Origin: Desulfobacula sp.
GTDB lineage: Bacteria > Desulfobacterota > Desulfobacteria > Desulfobacterales > Desulfobacteraceae
Assembly (NCBI GenBank): GCA_011390085.1
Contig: JAABTB010000037.1
Span: 1-5,999 of the forward strand
DNA length: 5,999 nt
Reading direction: 5' to 3'
Part shown: piece by piece, positions 5,742-5,999 of the stretch
Layout of the letters: each line of letters starts with the position of its first letter
How positions within the stretch are numbered: the first letter of the stretch is position 1
Position numbers and translations under genes: made by a program
The notes under the pieces: generated by a model
Database searches by the model: none
Told to the model about the DNA's origin: nothing
The model's input: only the letters and a program-made list of their open reading frames with translations

Positions 5742-5819
5742 ATGCCTAAAACACGAATTAATGCAAGTCTTGATCAGGGTCTAAATCATACCCCTCCCAC
5801 GGATTTCATAAATCCATGA
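5742..5819 (+). CDS. Possible 25-residue peptide or truncated gene start
   Basis: AAAGGGG (5729-5735) lies 6 bases before the ATG, and a consensus promoter lies upstream, so initiation signals are better than for most genes here. The frame begins MPKTRINASLDQG and ends after 25 codons at TGA, downstream of TPPTD. No domain, signal peptide or membrane segment can be seen. Neither other frame continues it as a long ORF, so a single frameshift does not explain the shortness. It may be a leader peptide, a small regulated protein, or the 5' remnant of a gene lost by deletion. A hairpin, GGATTT/AAATCC with a 3-base loop (5801-5815), covers its last codons. Expression is plausible; function is unknown. 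Confidence 0.35.
   Translation: MPKTRINASLDQGLNHTPPTDFINP
5801..5815. other. Compact hairpin at the end of the 25-codon ORF
   Basis: GGATTT and AAATCC form a perfect 6-bp stem with a CAT loop, ending just before the TGA at 5817-5819. There is no T-run after it. It could mark the end of a short transcript from the promoter at 5683-5711, or reflect chance in AT-rich DNA. Confidence 0.3.
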
Positions 5820-5855
5820 CAAAATAATACGCCCAACATAAACTTTTCGCAACCC

Positions 5856-5884
5856 AAGGGATCATCCACACCGGTGAATCCCTT
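5856..5884 (-). terminator. Stem-loop directly after the minus-strand gene at the right edge
   Basis: AAGGGAT and ATCCCTT (5856-5862 and 5878-5884) form a 7-bp stem around a 15-base loop that itself contains the palindrome CACCGGTG (5869-5876). On the minus strand the stem begins within the TAA stop of the incoming gene, a natural place for a terminator or a 3'-end stabiliser. No long T-run follows. Confidence 0.4.
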
Positions 5885-5999
5885 TAACAGCCCGGGCTCT
5901 TTTTGCCGGCCCTGATCCGTTTCTGGATATCGGTGCCGGTAAAGGAAATTGCGTCTGCCGATTCCGGTACATCCCCGGCCATCTGGAATTCGTCTTCAA
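5884..5999 (-). CDS. C-terminal fragment of a nucleotidyltransferase-like protein, probably ATP sulfurylase (runs in from the right edge)
   Basis: Only the last 37 codons are in the window, ending at TAA 5886-5884. They read EDEFQMAGDVPESADAIS, then FTGTDIQKRIRAGK, then KSPGC. The pattern VPE...ISxTGTxxxxRxRxGK resembles the ISGTELRRRLREG element near the end of ATP-sulfurylase catalytic domains, which make adenylylsulfate from sulfate and ATP at the entry to sulfate reduction. In the sulfurylases I know, this element is followed by PPEWF/RPEV-type sequence and more residues, but here a stop comes six codons after GK. Reading one frame over from the AAAAA run gives KEPGLLKGF, which fits such a continuation better, so the end may be frameshifted. 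The motif is also shared loosely by other adenylyltransferases, so the assignment is moderate. A stem-loop follows the stop. Confidence 0.45.
   Translation of the reverse strand, partial: EDEFQMAGDVPESADAISFTGTDIQKRIRAGKKSPGC

Larger units (their letters stand above)
5303..5883. other. Long region without a conventional gene
   Basis: This stretch of about 580 bases holds the leader and promoter of the TPR-SPOR gene (5303-5407), a more AT-rich segment (about 5360-5520), a short open frame that may be the tail of a decayed gene (5521-5655), the promoter-operator-microORF module (5683-5819) and a probable terminator-like stem (5856-5884). No transposase, terminal repeats or RNA gene could be recognised. 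The mixture of composition and broken coding frames suggests a decayed or rearranged spot between two conserved blocks. Confidence 0.5.

Noticed and set aside
5742..5819. N-terminal stub of a REP-associated tyrosine transposase (MPKTRINA loosely recalls MPRKARIDAPG)
   Set aside because: Only a few residues agree, the following APG...HH pattern is not kept, and nothing downstream in any frame continues the family.
5891..5999. Open frame on the plus strand opposite the ATP-sulfurylase-like fragment
   Set aside because: It is the complementary frame of the minus-strand coding stretch, which alone has family-like motifs and a stop followed by a stem-loop.

Overview
This window reads as a stretch of bacterial chromosome, most likely from an anaerobic, sulfur-metabolising member of the Desulfobacterota (a Desulfobacteraceae-like sulfate reducer). 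That placement is an inference. It rests on a sulfoacetaldehyde acetyltransferase (Xsc), a probable ATP-sulfurylase C-terminus at the right edge, a divergent YchF-type protein, and moderately GC-rich codon use. No ribosomal RNA, tRNA, CRISPR array or intact insertion sequence was seen.

Layout. (1) Positions 1-2179, plus strand: the C-terminal part of a short-chain dehydrogenase/reductase, then 14 bases later a complete Xsc gene. Its Shine-Dalgarno sequence begins in the SDR stop codon, so the two look like one translationally linked unit. (2) Positions 2184-2228: a perfect 15-bp dyad between convergent genes, probably a shared terminator. (3) Positions 2232-3194, minus strand: a YheT-type alpha/beta hydrolase starting at GTG. 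(4) Positions 3195-3292: a short divergent promoter region. (5) Positions 3293-4363, plus strand: a YchF-like protein with a damaged P-loop and a missing G3 motif but an intact C-terminal domain. (6) Positions 4400-5302, minus strand: an exported protein with five TPRs and a C-terminal SPOR domain. It is convergent with the YchF-like gene and has a good sigma-70-type promoter at 5379-5407. The true start is a TTG at 5302, well inside the longest open frame. (7) Positions 5303-5883: about 580 bases without a conventional gene. They hold the TPR-SPOR promoter and leader, a low-confidence degraded coding stretch, and a strong plus-strand promoter inside a palindromic operator-like sequence followed by a good ribosome site and a 25-codon ORF. 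(8) Positions 5884-5999, minus strand: the last 37 codons of a gene entering from the right, most like the C-terminal part of ATP sulfurylase.

How the genes fit together. Xsc splits sulfoacetaldehyde with phosphate into acetyl phosphate and sulfite, which suits an organism able to respire sulfite. The SDR could interconvert sulfoacetaldehyde and an alcohol such as isethionate, but this rests on position alone. The phosphotransacetylase gene that often accompanies xsc does not follow it here. The hydrolase, YchF-like and TPR-SPOR genes look like independent single-gene units. The most interesting parts are the degenerate YchF paralogue, the compact SDR-xsc unit, and the operator-promoter-microORF module at 5683-5819.
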